A stretch of 64,000 nucleotides of DNA from Corticimicrobacter populi (GTDB taxonomy: Bacteria; Pseudomonadota; Gammaproteobacteria; Burkholderiales; Burkholderiaceae_B), in assembly GCF_003123725.1 (NCBI RefSeq), contig NZ_QETA01000003.1:310001-374000 (forward strand), given 5' to 3'. The notes under the pieces were generated by a model. That model had not been told where the DNA came from and did no database searches. It was given only the letters and a program-made list of their open reading frames with translations. This document shows, piece after piece, positions 1 to 8,508 of the stretch (its first letter is position 1; every line of letters begins with the position of its first letter). Made by a program: the position numbers and the translations under genes.

Positions 1-103
1 CGCAGCCGACGGACTGTACCTGGCTGCCGCAGAATATCCCCGTGAATTCGGCCTGCCCGAACAGGACGCAGATGCCTCGCTGCTGCCCCTGATTGGCTGC
101 TGA
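1..103 (+). CDS. truA: tRNA pseudouridine synthase A, C-terminal end (partial)
   Basis: Only the last 33 codons are in the window, read in the frame that starts at base 2 and ends with TGA at 101-103. The residues DGLYL, then EYP and FGLP match the conserved C-terminus of TruA, which makes pseudouridine at positions 38-40 of tRNA anticodon arms. The gene enters from the left edge. In Burkholderiales truA is commonly followed by trpF; here a TRAP transporter operon lies between the two. The identification rests on a short tail, so it is probable rather than certain. Confidence 0.7.
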   Translation, partial: AADGLYLAAAEYPREFGLPEQDADASLLPLIGC

Positions 104-139
104 CAAACACCGCTGAGCGTATCTGACTGGCGTTTTCTA

Positions 140-166
140 GGGAAAACGATAGCGCTGGGTTTTCCC
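140..166. repeat. inverted repeat between truA and the TRAP operon
   Basis: An 8-bp perfect arm GGGAAAAC (140-147) pairs with GTTTTCCC (159-166) around an 11-nt loop. It lies 36 bases after the truA stop and 74 bases before dctP. There is only a short T stretch afterwards, so it could be a weak truA terminator or an operator for the transporter operon. Confidence 0.4.
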
Positions 167-240
167 ATTTTCTCCGTAGAATTACGTACGAGGCTTGCAA
201 ACACCTCGATAACAATACTTACTATTCGCGGAGATATTCC

Positions 241-1335
241 ATGCAACGACGCTCGTTCCTCAAGCAGGCGGTCATCGGTGGGGCCGCCGCCGGCAGCGCC
301 ACACTCGCAGCTCCCGTATTTGCACAGGACAGTCCGGCACTCAACTGGCGCCTGGCCTCCAGCTTTCCCCGCAGTGCCGATGCCATCTACAACGGCAGCG
401 TCAACTTCGCCAAATATGTGGCCGAAGCCACCGATGGCAAATTCAACATCCGCGTCTTCCCTGCCGGCGAGATCCTGCCGGCCCTGCAGGTCCTCGACGG
501 TGTCCAGAATGGCACCATCGAGTGCGGTCACACCGCCTCCTATTATTACTACGGCAAGGATCCCATCCTGTGCTTTGACGGTGCCGTGCCGTTCGGGCTG
601 AACACCCGCCAGATGAACGCGTGGATGCGCCACGGCGATGGCCTGAAACTGCTGCGCGCCGTCTTCGACAAGTACAACATTGTCAACTTCCCCTGCGGTG
701 CCACGGGTGCGCAGATGGGCGGCTGGTTTCGCAAGGAAATCAACTCGGTCGCTGACCTGCAGGGGCTCAAGTTCCGCTCCAGCGCATTCGCCGGCGCGGT
801 GCTCTCGCGGCTCGGTGTCGTCCCGCAGCAGATCGCCGGCGGCGACATCTATCCCGCGCTGGAAAAAGGCACCATCGATGCCGCCGAATGGATCGGCCCC
901 TATGACGACGAAAAACTCGGATTCAACCGGGTGGCTCCCTACTACTACTTTCCGGGCTGGTGGGAAGGCACGCTGCAAGTCTCGCTGTACGTCAACAAGG
1001 ATGCCTACGCCACGCTGCCCAAGCGCTACCAGGACATCATCGACCAGGCCACGGCCACGGCCACGCTCGACATGCTGGCCACCTACGACGCCGAGAACCC
1101 GGCCGCCCTGCGCCGCCTGATCGCCCAGGGTGCCAAGCTCAAGTCATTCCCGCGCGACGTGATGGATGCCTGCTATCGCGAAGCCAATGCACTCTACGCA
1201 GAGCTGGCGGCCAAGGACCCTGCCTTCAAGGAAATTCTCGACAACTACACCGCTTTCCGTGACGAACTGGTGCCCTGGTTCCGCGTATCGGAAGGCAGCT
1301 TCGACCAGTTCATGGCCGCCGTCACACGACGTTGA
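241..1335 (+). CDS. TRAP transporter substrate-binding protein, TakP-like (DctP family)
   Basis: 364-residue periplasmic solute receptor of a tripartite (TRAP) transporter. It begins with a twin-arginine-like signal (QRRSFLK, then an Ala/Gly-rich segment ending in PVFAQ, about residues 1-29). The mature part carries blocks I recognise from the 2-oxoacid receptor TakP of Rhodobacter: QMGGWFR (about 158-164), VVPQQIAGGDIYPALEKGTIDA and GPYDDEKLGF, followed by APYYY and PGWWEG. A GGAG sits 7 bases before the ATG. It is the first gene of a dctP-dctQ-dctM set and should deliver its ligand to the two membrane subunits. A 2-oxoacid or related carboxylate is the best guess for substrate; the ligand cannot be fixed from sequence alone. 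Confidence 0.9.
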   Translation: MQRRSFLKQAVIGGAAAGSATLAAPVFAQDSPALNWRLASSFPRSADAIYNGSVNFAKYVAEATDGKFNIRVFPAGEILPALQVLDGVQNGTIECGHTASYYYYGKDPILCFDGAVPFGLNTRQMNAWMRHGDGLKLLRAVFDKYNIVNFPCGATGAQMGGWFRKEINSVADLQGLKFRSSAFAGAVLSRLGVVPQQIAGGDIYPALEKGTIDAAEWIGPYDDEKLGFNRVAPYYYFPGWWEGTLQVSLYVNKDAYATLPKRYQDIIDQATATATLDMLATYDAENPAALRRLIAQGAKLKSFPRDVMDACYREANALYAELAAKDPAFKEILDNYTAFRDELVPWFRVSEGSFDQFMAAVTRR

Positions 1336-1441
1336 GCACATCAGCTAAAATAATGCCCCTGCCTGCCGGCCACATTACGGCGGGCTTGGGCACCAGAAGC
1401 TATGGTCGCCCCGCCTCCTTCCATCCGAACGGACACTCGCC

Positions 1442-2083
1442 ATGCAAGCCTTACTTGCCCTTTCCCGGCTGATCGACGGAATCAACCTGCGTGTCGGCCG
1501 CGTCGTCATCTGGCTGACCCTGCTCATGGCCATCGTCAGCGCATCCAATGCCGTCGTGCGTAAAACTCTGCACATCAGTTCCAACGCCTGGCTGGAGCTG
1601 CAGTGGTACATGTTCGGTGCCATCTTCCTGCTGGCAGCCGGCTACACCCTGCTCAAGAACGAACATGTGCGCGTGGATGTCCTGGCCCAGCGATTGAGCC
1701 GCCGTACCCAGATCAAGATCGAGATTTTCGGCGTGCTGTTCTTCCTGCTTCCGGCCAGCCTGCTGGTACTGTGGCTGTCGTGGCCCATGTTCATCGAATC
1801 CTGGGTCACCCACGAACAATCATCGAACACGGGGGGACTGGTCCGCTGGCCCGTCAAGCTGCTGATTCCGGTCGGATTCCTGCTGCTGGTCCTGGCCGGC
1901 ATCTCCCACCTGATCAAGTGCATCGGCTACCTGCAGGGTCTGTGCCCTGATCCATTGGCACGCGAACAGGCCAAGACGGCCGAAGAAGCACTGGCTGATG
2001 AAATCGCCCGCGAGGCGCTTGAGCGCGACGGCACCACGGCCCCGCCACCTGTCGAAGCCCAGTCGGGCCGCCCCCAGCAGTAA
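1442..2083 (+). CDS. TRAP transporter small permease (DctQ family)
   Basis: 213-residue inner-membrane protein with four predicted hydrophobic segments (about residues 18-40, 55-75, 95-118 and 140-160) and a charged, Glu/Ala-rich cytoplasmic tail. The LQWYMFGAIFLLAAGYTL block followed by HVRVDV is characteristic of DctQ proteins, the small subunit that pairs with the DctM channel. It starts 106 bases after the receptor gene and ends 21 bases before the large permease gene, so the three form one operon. The tail beyond about residue 165 is longer than in minimal DctQ proteins and has no recognisable domain. Confidence 0.9.
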   Translation: MQALLALSRLIDGINLRVGRVVIWLTLLMAIVSASNAVVRKTLHISSNAWLELQWYMFGAIFLLAAGYTLLKNEHVRVDVLAQRLSRRTQIKIEIFGVLFFLLPASLLVLWLSWPMFIESWVTHEQSSNTGGLVRWPVKLLIPVGFLLLVLAGISHLIKCIGYLQGLCPDPLAREQAKTAEEALADEIAREALERDGTTAPPPVEAQSGRPQQ

Positions 2084-2104
2084 CCTCACGGGACAACGAC
2101 CATC

Positions 2105-3784
2105 ATGGAATTCCTGATCGCCAATCTCGCACCCGTCATGTTCCTGACGCTGGTGTTTTTCCTGCTGCTCGGCTTTCCAGTCGCTTTTGCGCTGGCTGCC
2201 AACGGTATCCTCTACGGTCTGGTCGGCATCGAACTGGGCCTGTTGACGCCGGCGCTGTTCCAGGCCCTGCCGCAACGCATTTTCGGCATCGTCGCCAACG
2301 ACACCCTGCTGGCCGTGCCCTTCTTCACATTGATGGGCCTGATCCTCGAACGCTCAGGCATGGCCGAAGACCTGCTCGAAACCATCGGCCAACTGTTCGG
2401 CTCGATCCGGGGCGGTCTGGCCGTGGCCGTGGTCGTGGTCGGCACCATGCTGGCCGCCACCACGGGCGTGGTATCGGCCTCGGTGATTTCGATGGGTCTG
2501 ATTTCGCTGCCCATCATGTTGCGATACGGCTATGACCGCAAGCTGGCAACCGGCGTGATTGCGGCCTCCGGCACGCTGTCGCAGATCATCCCGCCGTCGC
2601 TGGTCCTGATCATCCTGGCTGACCAGCTCGGTCGCTCGGTGGGCGACATGTACCGGGGTGCGATCATTCCGGGCTTCCTGCTGGCCGGCAGCTACATCGC
2701 CTACGTGCTCATCATGGCATGGCTGCGCCCGCAGAGCGCGCCCGCCATGCCGCCCGAAGCGCGCGACTTCCATGAGCCCAACGGTCACAGCGGCATCCGT
2801 TCGCTGGTCGTGCTGATGCTGTTTTCGGTCGCCGTCTCCTGGTTTGTCAGCAGTCATCTCAACGACGAAACCTCGCCCATCGACGAAAAAATCGTGATCG
2901 GCATCCTGATCTGGGGCGTCACGGCACTCGTGATCGCCGTGCTCAACAAGGTCCTGCGCCTGGGCATGCTCTCCAAAATCGCCGAGCGGGTCACTTTCGT
3001 GATGATCCCGCCCCTGGCACTGATCTTCCTCGTGCTAGGCACCATCTTCATCGGCGTGGCGACCCCCACCGAAGGTGGGGCCATGGGCGCGGTCGGTGCG
3101 CTGATCATGGCACTGCTGCGTCGGCGCATGAGCTGGTCGCTGCTCAAGCAGGCCATGGACACCACCACCAAGCTGTCGTGCTTCGTGCTCTTCATCCTGA
3201 TCGGATCGACCATCTTCGGCCTGACCTTCCGCGCCGTGGATGGCGACCTGTGGGTCGAACATCTGCTGATCGATCTGCCGGGCGGCGAATGGGGCTTCCT
3301 GATCGTGGTCAGCATCATGGTGTTCCTGCTGGCCTTCTTCCTAGACTTCTTCGAGCTGGCTTTCATCATCGTGCCCCTGCTGGGGCCGGTGGCAGACAAG
3401 ATGGGCATCGACCTGATCTGGTTCGGTGTGCTGATTGCGGTCAATATGCAGACTTCGTTCATGCATCCGCCATTCGGATTCGCACTGTTCTACCTGCGCT
3501 CTGTCGCGCCGCGCGACGACTACCGGGACCGAATCACGGGACAAATGATTCCCAGGGTCACTACCGGCCAGATTTACTGGGGCTCGGTGCCGTTCATCGG
3601 CATCCAACTGCTGATGGTCGTCGCCGTCATGGTCTTCCCCGGCATGGTCATGCACTACAAGGCCGAACTGACGGATGTGGATCCCTCCACGGTGCAGATC
3701 GATGTGGGCACGGCTTATGGCGATGATGACATCTACGGCTACGGCAATGGTGACAATGCCGACCCTGGCGCAGGTTTCCAGTAA
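2105..3784 (+). CDS. TRAP transporter large permease (DctM family)
   Basis: 559-residue polytopic membrane protein, the ion-driven transport subunit of the TRAP system. Family blocks include GFPVAFALAANG near the N-terminus, TTGVVSASVISMGLISLPIML, SGTLSQIIPPSLVLIILAD, and the second-half signature FIGVATPTEGGAMGAVGAL. It is longer than the usual 420-450 residue DctM because of an extra central segment of about 100 residues with added hydrophobic helices, seen in one DctM subgroup, plus a C-terminal Gly/Asp-rich tail. Its stop codon overlaps the trpF start (TAATG at 3782-3786), which suggests translational coupling to a biosynthetic gene. Confidence 0.92.
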   Translation: MEFLIANLAPVMFLTLVFFLLLGFPVAFALAANGILYGLVGIELGLLTPALFQALPQRIFGIVANDTLLAVPFFTLMGLILERSGMAEDLLETIGQLFGSIRGGLAVAVVVVGTMLAATTGVVSASVISMGLISLPIMLRYGYDRKLATGVIAASGTLSQIIPPSLVLIILADQLGRSVGDMYRGAIIPGFLLAGSYIAYVLIMAWLRPQSAPAMPPEARDFHEPNGHSGIRSLVVLMLFSVAVSWFVSSHLNDETSPIDEKIVIGILIWGVTALVIAVLNKVLRLGMLSKIAERVTFVMIPPLALIFLVLGTIFIGVATPTEGGAMGAVGALIMALLRRRMSWSLLKQAMDTTTKLSCFVLFILIGSTIFGLTFRAVDGDLWVEHLLIDLPGGEWGFLIVVSIMVFLLAFFLDFFELAFIIVPLLGPVADKMGIDLIWFGVLIAVNMQTSFMHPPFGFALFYLRSVAPRDDYRDRITGQMIPRVTTGQIYWGSVPFIGIQLLMVVAVMVFPGMVMHYKAELTDVDPSTVQIDVGTAYGDDDIYGYGNGDNADPGAGFQ

Positions 3785-4497
3785 TGCCATCCAGCTTGCC
3801 ATCCGCCGCGCAACCCGCCCTCTCTGCCATCGCAGCTGGGCGGCGCACCCGCATCAAAATCTGCGGGATGACACGTGAAGCGGATATCGACACCGCAGTA
3901 CAGGAAGGTGCCGACGCCCTCGGCTTCGTCTTCTTCGAAGCCAGCCGGCGCTACGTTTCGCCGGATCGGGCTGCGCAGTTGCGACACCGGATACCGGCTT
4001 TCGTGGATGTGGTGGCCCTGTTCGTCAACGCCGACACGGCACTGATACGCGAAGTGCAGGACAAGGTAGCGCCCGAGTTGCTGCAATTTCATGGCGACGA
4101 AACACCCGAGGCATGCCAGCGCCATGGCCAGCGTTTCCTGCGGGCCTTTCGCATTGGCGGGCCGGCCCTGCCGGATGCGGCTGCCGTAGCAGCCACCTGC
4201 CAGCATTGGGAAGCAGCCAGCGCCTGGCTGTTCGACAGCGACAGCACGGGCTACGGCGGCAGCGGCCATGGCTTTGACCACGATCTGCTGGATGCTGTCT
4301 CCACCCTGCCCACTACACGTCCCATCATCCTGGCGGGTGGCCTGAAGCCGGACAACGTCAGCCAGGCCATTGCACGCACGCGGCCCTGGGCTGTGGATGT
4401 CAGCAGTGGCGTCGAATCCGCGCCGGGCGAAAAATCAGCAGCCAGTATTCAGGCATTCTGCCAGGCTGTCCGGGCTGCAGACAGCCTGGCTGACTGA
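3784..4497 (+). CDS. trpF: phosphoribosylanthranilate isomerase
   Basis: Catalyses the Amadori rearrangement of N-(5'-phosphoribosyl)anthranilate to CdRP in tryptophan synthesis. The beta-alpha barrel is visible: IKICGMT at about residues 24-30 with the catalytic Cys27, GADALGFVF, RRYVSPDRA, QFHGDE, FDSDSTGYGGSG (catalytic Asp strand and phosphate loop) and ILAGGLKPDNV. It has a 22-residue N-terminal extension before the first strand because the ATG overlaps the dctM stop by one base, and no later in-frame ATG precedes the barrel. In related genomes trpF usually follows truA and precedes trpB; here trpB is absent downstream, where a convergent protease gene lies instead. Confidence 0.95.
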   Translation: MPSSLPSAAQPALSAIAAGRRTRIKICGMTREADIDTAVQEGADALGFVFFEASRRYVSPDRAAQLRHRIPAFVDVVALFVNADTALIREVQDKVAPELLQFHGDETPEACQRHGQRFLRAFRIGGPALPDAAAVAATCQHWEAASAWLFDSDSTGYGGSGHGFDHDLLDAVSTLPTTRPIILAGGLKPDNVSQAIARTRPWAVDVSSGVESAPGEKSAASIQAFCQAVRAADSLAD

Positions 4498-4541
4498 TCC
4501 TCTGGGCATACCGACCTTCACTTTTCAGTGAACGAACTACA

Positions 4542-4562
4542 GAGCCAGGCAGTGCCTGGCTC
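4542..4562. terminator. inverted repeat between convergent trpF and M48 protease genes
   Basis: A near-perfect palindrome pairs GAGCCAGGCA (4542-4551) with TGCCTGGCTC (4553-4562). It lies in the 73-base gap between the trpF stop and the stop of the convergent protease gene. No T run follows on either side, so a bidirectional terminator role is only likely from its position. A smaller TTCACT/AGTGAA hairpin lies just upstream. Confidence 0.4.
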
Positions 4563-4570
4563 CCTGCGAA

Positions 4571-5395
4571 TCAACGCCTGGCCGCCTCGTACAGCGGCAT
4601 CACCTGGGCGGCGGCCTGCTGCAGGTCTGCCGAACGGCTGGCCGGCGACGGATGGGTGGAGAGGAACTCGGGCTGCCCACCGCCCCCGGCCTGGGCCATT
4701 TTCTGCCACAGCGTCACGGCCGCACGTGGGTCATAACCGGCACGCGCCGCCAGCTCCACGCCCATGCGGTCAGCCTCGGTCTCATGCTCCCGGCTGTTGG
4801 GCAGGGTAAACATCACACTGGTCAGCGAACTGCCAAGATCGGCCGTGGCCTTTGAGCCGGTTACAGCCGCCAGAATGGTCAGACCGACGTTGGTGACCAT
4901 CTGCTGCGAGACCCGTTCGCGCGCATGCTCACGCAGCGCATGGGCAATCTCATGACCCAGCACGGCAGCCAATTCGGCATCGGTCGGCTTGATCTTGTCC
5001 AGCAACCCCGTATAGACAGCGATCTTGCCACCCGGCATACACCAGGCATTGACCTCGTCAGAGGAGATAACATGTACTTCCCAGGGCCAGTTCACGGCCT
5101 CCGGGCGGAAGATGCCGGCCTGCGCCACCAGCTTGTTGGTGATGGTCTGGACGCGTTTGACCTGACTGGCATTGCGATCAAGCTTGCCCTGCGTACGAGC
5201 TTGCGCAATCACCTGCTCGTATTGCGTCTCCGCCTCCTGCCGCAACTGCGACTCGGGCACCATGCTCGACATGTATTGCGTGCGATTGATGCCGATGGCA
5301 CCCGATTGGGTCGTCTGTACACCTGCGCACGCCGTCAGGGCCAGCACGCCGGCAACCCCGAACCCGCGCAATAGCATGGCAAGCCGACTACGCAT
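4571..5395 (-). CDS. M48 family metalloprotease, LoiP/YggG-like lipoprotein
   Basis: 274-residue zinc metalloprotease anchored in the envelope. The N-terminus is a lipoprotein signal ([20 protein letters not shown], lipobox LTAC at about 20-23). The catalytic zinc motif HEIAH follows AAVLG at about residue 146, and the third ligand is in the [10 protein letters not shown] helix. This matches LoiP-type M48 proteases of Gram-negative bacteria, thought to act in membrane quality control. An in-frame extension to 5503 would lie inside aroC and lacks the lipoprotein signal, so the start at 5395 is preferred; it overlaps the aroC stop by 8 bases, suggesting coupled expression from aroC. Confidence 0.9.
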   Translation of the reverse strand: MRSRLAMLLRGFGVAGVLALTACAGVQTTQSGAIGINRTQYMSSMVPESQLRQEAETQYEQVIAQARTQGKLDRNASQVKRVQTITNKLVAQAGIFRPEAVNWPWEVHVISSDEVNAWCMPGGKIAVYTGLLDKIKPTDAELAAVLGHEIAHALREHARERVSQQMVTNVGLTILAAVTGSKATADLGSSLTSVMFTLPNSREHETEADRMGVELAARAGYDPRAAVTLWQKMAQAGGGGQPEFLSTHPSPASRSADLQQAAAQVMPLYEAARR

Positions 5396-6461
5396 CTTCG
5401 CGCTCTCCGCACTGTCCGCGATGCAGCAGGGCATGGTCGGCCAGCACCAGCGCCAGCAAGGCTTCTGCAATGGGTGCGGCACGGATGCCCACGCAGGGAT
5501 CATGGCGCCCCAGCGTCTGCACTACGGCAGGTTCGCCAGCCCGGTTGACCGAACGTCGCTCGACCCGGATGCTGGACGTCGGCTTGATAGCCAGCGACAC
5601 GGTGATCGGCTGGCCACTCGAAATGCCACCCAGGATGCCACCCGCATGATTGCTCAGAAAGCCTTCCGGCGTGATCTCGTCGCCATGCTCGCTGCCACGC
5701 TGGTCAATGCTCTCGAAACCGGCCCCGATCGACACGCCCTTGACCGCATTCAGGCCCATCATGGCATAGGCGATATCGGCATCCAGGCGATCATAGATGG
5801 GCTCGCCCAGTCCTGCCGGGATCTGCTCGGCCACGACCTCGATGCGCGCGCCGATGGAGTCGCCATCCCTGCGCAAGGCATCCATGTAGTCTTCCAGTTC
5901 GGGGATCACATCGGCATTGGGCGCATAGAACGGATTCTGCTCGACAAAATCCCATGACAGGAAAGGGATACGGATCGGTCCGAGCTGGCTCATATAGGCA
6001 CGGATCACCGTGCCGTACCGCAGGGCCAACCATTTGCGTGCAATGGCCCCAGCAGCAACCGTCGGTGCCGTCAGGCGTGCAGAGGAACGCCCCCCCCCGC
6101 GCGGATCACGCACACCGAACTTGTGCCAGTAGGTGTAGTCGGCGTGCCCGGGGCGAAAACTGTCTGCAATCGAGGCATAGTCCTTGCTGCGCGCATCGGT
6201 ATTGCGGATCAGCAGGCCAATCGGCGTACCCGTGGTCACGCCTTCGAACACACCGGAGAGAATTTCGACCTGATCAGCTTCCTGGCGCTGCGTCACGTGG
6301 CGGGAAGTACCCGGACGGCGGCGGTCGAGCTGTGTCTGGATATCCTTGACCGTCAGCGGCATGCCCGGAGGACAGCCGTCCACCACGCAGCCGATGGCCG
6401 GGCCATGGGATTCGCCAAAGTTGCTTACACGGAACAAGGTACCGAACGTACTGCCAGCCAT
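5388..6461 (-). CDS. aroC: chorismate synthase
   Basis: 357-residue enzyme that converts 5-enolpyruvylshikimate-3-phosphate to chorismate, the last common step of aromatic amino acid synthesis, using reduced FMN. Signatures are intact: [18 protein letters not shown] at the N-terminus, [47 protein letters not shown] and [13 protein letters not shown]. The ATG at 6461 begins the family-typical MAGSTFG; an upstream TTG at 6479 adds six non-homologous residues and is rejected. The LoiP-like gene follows with overlap. Together with trpF nearby this makes a small aromatic-biosynthesis neighbourhood. Confidence 0.96.
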   Translation of the reverse strand: MAGSTFGTLFRVSNFGESHGPAIGCVVDGCPPGMPLTVKDIQTQLDRRRPGTSRHVTQRQEADQVEILSGVFEGVTTGTPIGLLIRNTDARSKDYASIADSFRPGHADYTYWHKFGVRDPRGGGRSSARLTAPTVAAGAIARKWLALRYGTVIRAYMSQLGPIRIPFLSWDFVEQNPFYAPNADVIPELEDYMDALRRDGDSIGARIEVVAEQIPAGLGEPIYDRLDADIAYAMMGLNAVKGVSIGAGFESIDQRGSEHGDEITPEGFLSNHAGGILGGISSGQPITVSLAIKPTSSIRVERRSVNRAGEPAVVQTLGRHDPCVGIRAAPIAEALLALVLADHALLHRGQCGEREDA

Positions 6462-6537
6462 ACGGGAACACCCCAGCAAGAAGCGGCCTGAGGCCGAGAG
6501 TCAGATCAATCGAAAAGGATAGGGAGATTATATCTAC

Positions 6538-8088
6538 TCATGAAGAACAACTGACCGAGATTCCCCCTGCCCAGTCCGGTGGCGGCTCGGCATACCGCTC
6601 ATAGCCTGACTGAGCGGCAAACGGATGGGCTAGCAACCGCATCAGACGGTCGATTTCACTCGTATCTCCGGCCTGGGCCTGCCGGATCGCCTGTTCTGCC
6701 ATGTAATTGCGCAGCACATAGAGCGGATTGACCCGATTCATGGCCTCAGCCCGCTCGGCATCCGGCCTGCCGTCCCGGCCCAGGCGCTGGCGGTAGCGCG
6801 CCAACCAGTGTCGGGCGGGCTCACGGTCGGCAAAATGATCATCCCAGCGCAACCCATCGTCATTGACCAGAAGCGGCCCGTTGCCCGGTTCACCTGTCAC
6901 GACATCCGCCAATCGACGGAAGGTCAACGTAAAGTCGGCCTGCTGACTGTGCATCAGCTTCCACAGATCATCGAGCAGCACATCGTCACCGCCCTCGCCA
7001 TCCCAGTCCTGCAGGCCAAGCTTGGCTGCCATGCGCTGCTGGAATGCCGACATGAAGGCGGTTTCGTATGTGCCCAGCGCGTCGCGCAGCGCAGCCTCGT
7101 CTTCCACCAGCGGGAACAGCGCATTGGCCAGCCGCAGCAGGTTCCATTGCGCCACGGCAGGCTGGGCATGCCAGGCATAGCGCCCCTGCGTATCTGAATG
7201 ATTGCAGACATGCCGGATATCGAAACCATCCATGAAGCCATAGGGTCCATAGTCCAGCGTCAGGCCCAGGATGGACATATTGTCCGTGTTCATCACACCA
7301 TGACAGAACCCGACTGACTGCCAGGCTGCCATCAGTTCGCCGGTGCGTCGTGATACCTGACGCAGCAGGGCCAGGACCGGTCCGGCTTGTTTATGCCCGT
7401 TTTCAGCATCTCCCGTCTGTTTGTCGCGACACGCCGGATAGAAGCGATCAATCACATAATCCGTCAATGTCGCCAGCAGATCGGGACGCCGCTGAGCGGC
7501 CCAGTGTTCGAACGATCCAAAGCGGATAAAACTGGGAGCCAGCCGCAACACGATCGCCGCCGTCTCGGGCGTTTCGCGCTGCACCATATTGCTGCCCCCC
7601 ACCAGCGCCAGCGCGCGCGTCGTCGGAATGCCCAGCCCGTGCATGGCCTCGGACGCCAGATACTCGCGCACCGACGAACGCAGCACGGCACGGCCATCGC
7701 CCATGCGGGAATACGGCGTGCGCCCGGCCCCCTTGAGCTGCAATTCGCAGCCCCCATCAGGACCATCGACCTCACCCAGGAGATGGGCCCGGCCATCCCC
7801 AAGTTGCCCGGCCCAGACGCCGAACTGATGGCCGCTGTAGACCGCCGCCAGGCAATCGCCACCCGGCCAGGGCGCGGCACCCGACACGGCATCCAGGAAA
7901 GCCGGCGTCTGCAATGCCGCAGGAGACAGCCCCAGGCAGCTCCGGGCCGCAGCGGCATTGGCATGCAGCAGGACGGGATCGGTCAGCGGCCGTGGCGGCA
8001 GGCGCGTATAGAACGCATCCGGCAGACCCGCAAAGCTGTTGACCATGTGCAGGTCCTGCAACGAAGTGGCCAGGGAAACTTCGCTCAT
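6538..8088 (-). CDS. selO: protein adenylyltransferase SelO (YdiU family)
   Basis: 516-residue pseudokinase-fold enzyme known to AMPylate Ser, Thr and Tyr residues of proteins, linked in other bacteria to oxidative stress. Visible signatures: VYSGHQFGVWAGQLGDGRA (about 77-95), ELQLKGAGRTPYSRMGDGRAVLRSSVREYLASEAMHGLGIPTTRALALV broken here into blocks, GVMNTDNMSILG (active-site Asn/Asp), and a C-terminus ending VSCSS, where Cys replaces the selenocysteine of eukaryotic SelO. The ATG at 8088 follows an AGGAGG-like site; a longer reading to 8409 runs through the upstream gene in the wrong frame. The ATG overlaps the DUF2069 stop (ATGA). Confidence 0.93.
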   Translation of the reverse strand: MSEVSLATSLQDLHMVNSFAGLPDAFYTRLPPRPLTDPVLLHANAAAARSCLGLSPAALQTPAFLDAVSGAAPWPGGDCLAAVYSGHQFGVWAGQLGDGRAHLLGEVDGPDGGCELQLKGAGRTPYSRMGDGRAVLRSSVREYLASEAMHGLGIPTTRALALVGGSNMVQRETPETAAIVLRLAPSFIRFGSFEHWAAQRRPDLLATLTDYVIDRFYPACRDKQTGDAENGHKQAGPVLALLRQVSRRTGELMAAWQSVGFCHGVMNTDNMSILGLTLDYGPYGFMDGFDIRHVCNHSDTQGRYAWHAQPAVAQWNLLRLANALFPLVEDEAALRDALGTYETAFMSAFQQRMAAKLGLQDWDGEGGDDVLLDDLWKLMHSQQADFTLTFRRLADVVTGEPGNGPLLVNDDGLRWDDHFADREPARHWLARYRQRLGRDGRPDAERAEAMNRVNPLYVLRNYMAEQAIRQAQAGDTSEIDRLMRLLAHPFAAQSGYERYAEPPPDWAGGISVSCSS

Positions 8089-8489
8089 GCCCCCTCCTCT
8101 CTTTGCATCCGCTGTCGTGTCCGCGCCGCCTTCTTGGCAGGCCGGACGTAGAAAATCGCGCAAAAGAAAAATCCGACCGACAGTGCCAGTTCGATCCAGG
8201 CCAGTGCAATCGACGGTCCGGGCGGATCGCTCATGACCCGCACCACGGCCTCCATGACATACAGCAGAATCAGCATCGACGCCCACTGATAGGTATAGAG
8301 GTTGCCACGCGCCACGCCGCGCAGCGGGAAAGCCAGCGGCAGGGCCTTGAGGAACAGCCAGGAACCGCCCGGCCGAATCGGGGCCAGCACGGTTTCCCAG
8401 AGCACGCACAGCACGATCAGCGCCAGCAGGCAGAAGGTCGCGCCCTGGCGCAGACGGGGATTGAGACGAGGGTTGAGTTCATGATCCAT
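8085..8489 (-). CDS. DUF2069 family membrane protein
   Basis: 134-residue inner-membrane protein with about four hydrophobic segments (FCLLALIVLCVLWETV, SWLFLKALPLAFPL, YQWASMLILLYVMEAVV, LALSVGFFFCAIFYV) and a basic C-terminal tail. The block SWLFLKALPLAFPLRG..YTYQWASMLILLYVMEA is the DUF2069 signature. The start at 8489 is chosen because longer readings pass into the divergent yihY gene. No function is established. Its stop overlaps the selO start by four bases, and it diverges from yihY across only 19 bases, so the two promoters must be compressed or overlap coding sequence. Confidence 0.85.
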   Translation of the reverse strand: MDHELNPRLNPRLRQGATFCLLALIVLCVLWETVLAPIRPGGSWLFLKALPLAFPLRGVARGNLYTYQWASMLILLYVMEAVVRVMSDPPGPSIALAWIELALSVGFFFCAIFYVRPAKKAARTRQRMQREEGA

Positions 8490-8508
8490 AATCTCTATTA
8501 TCGCCTGC

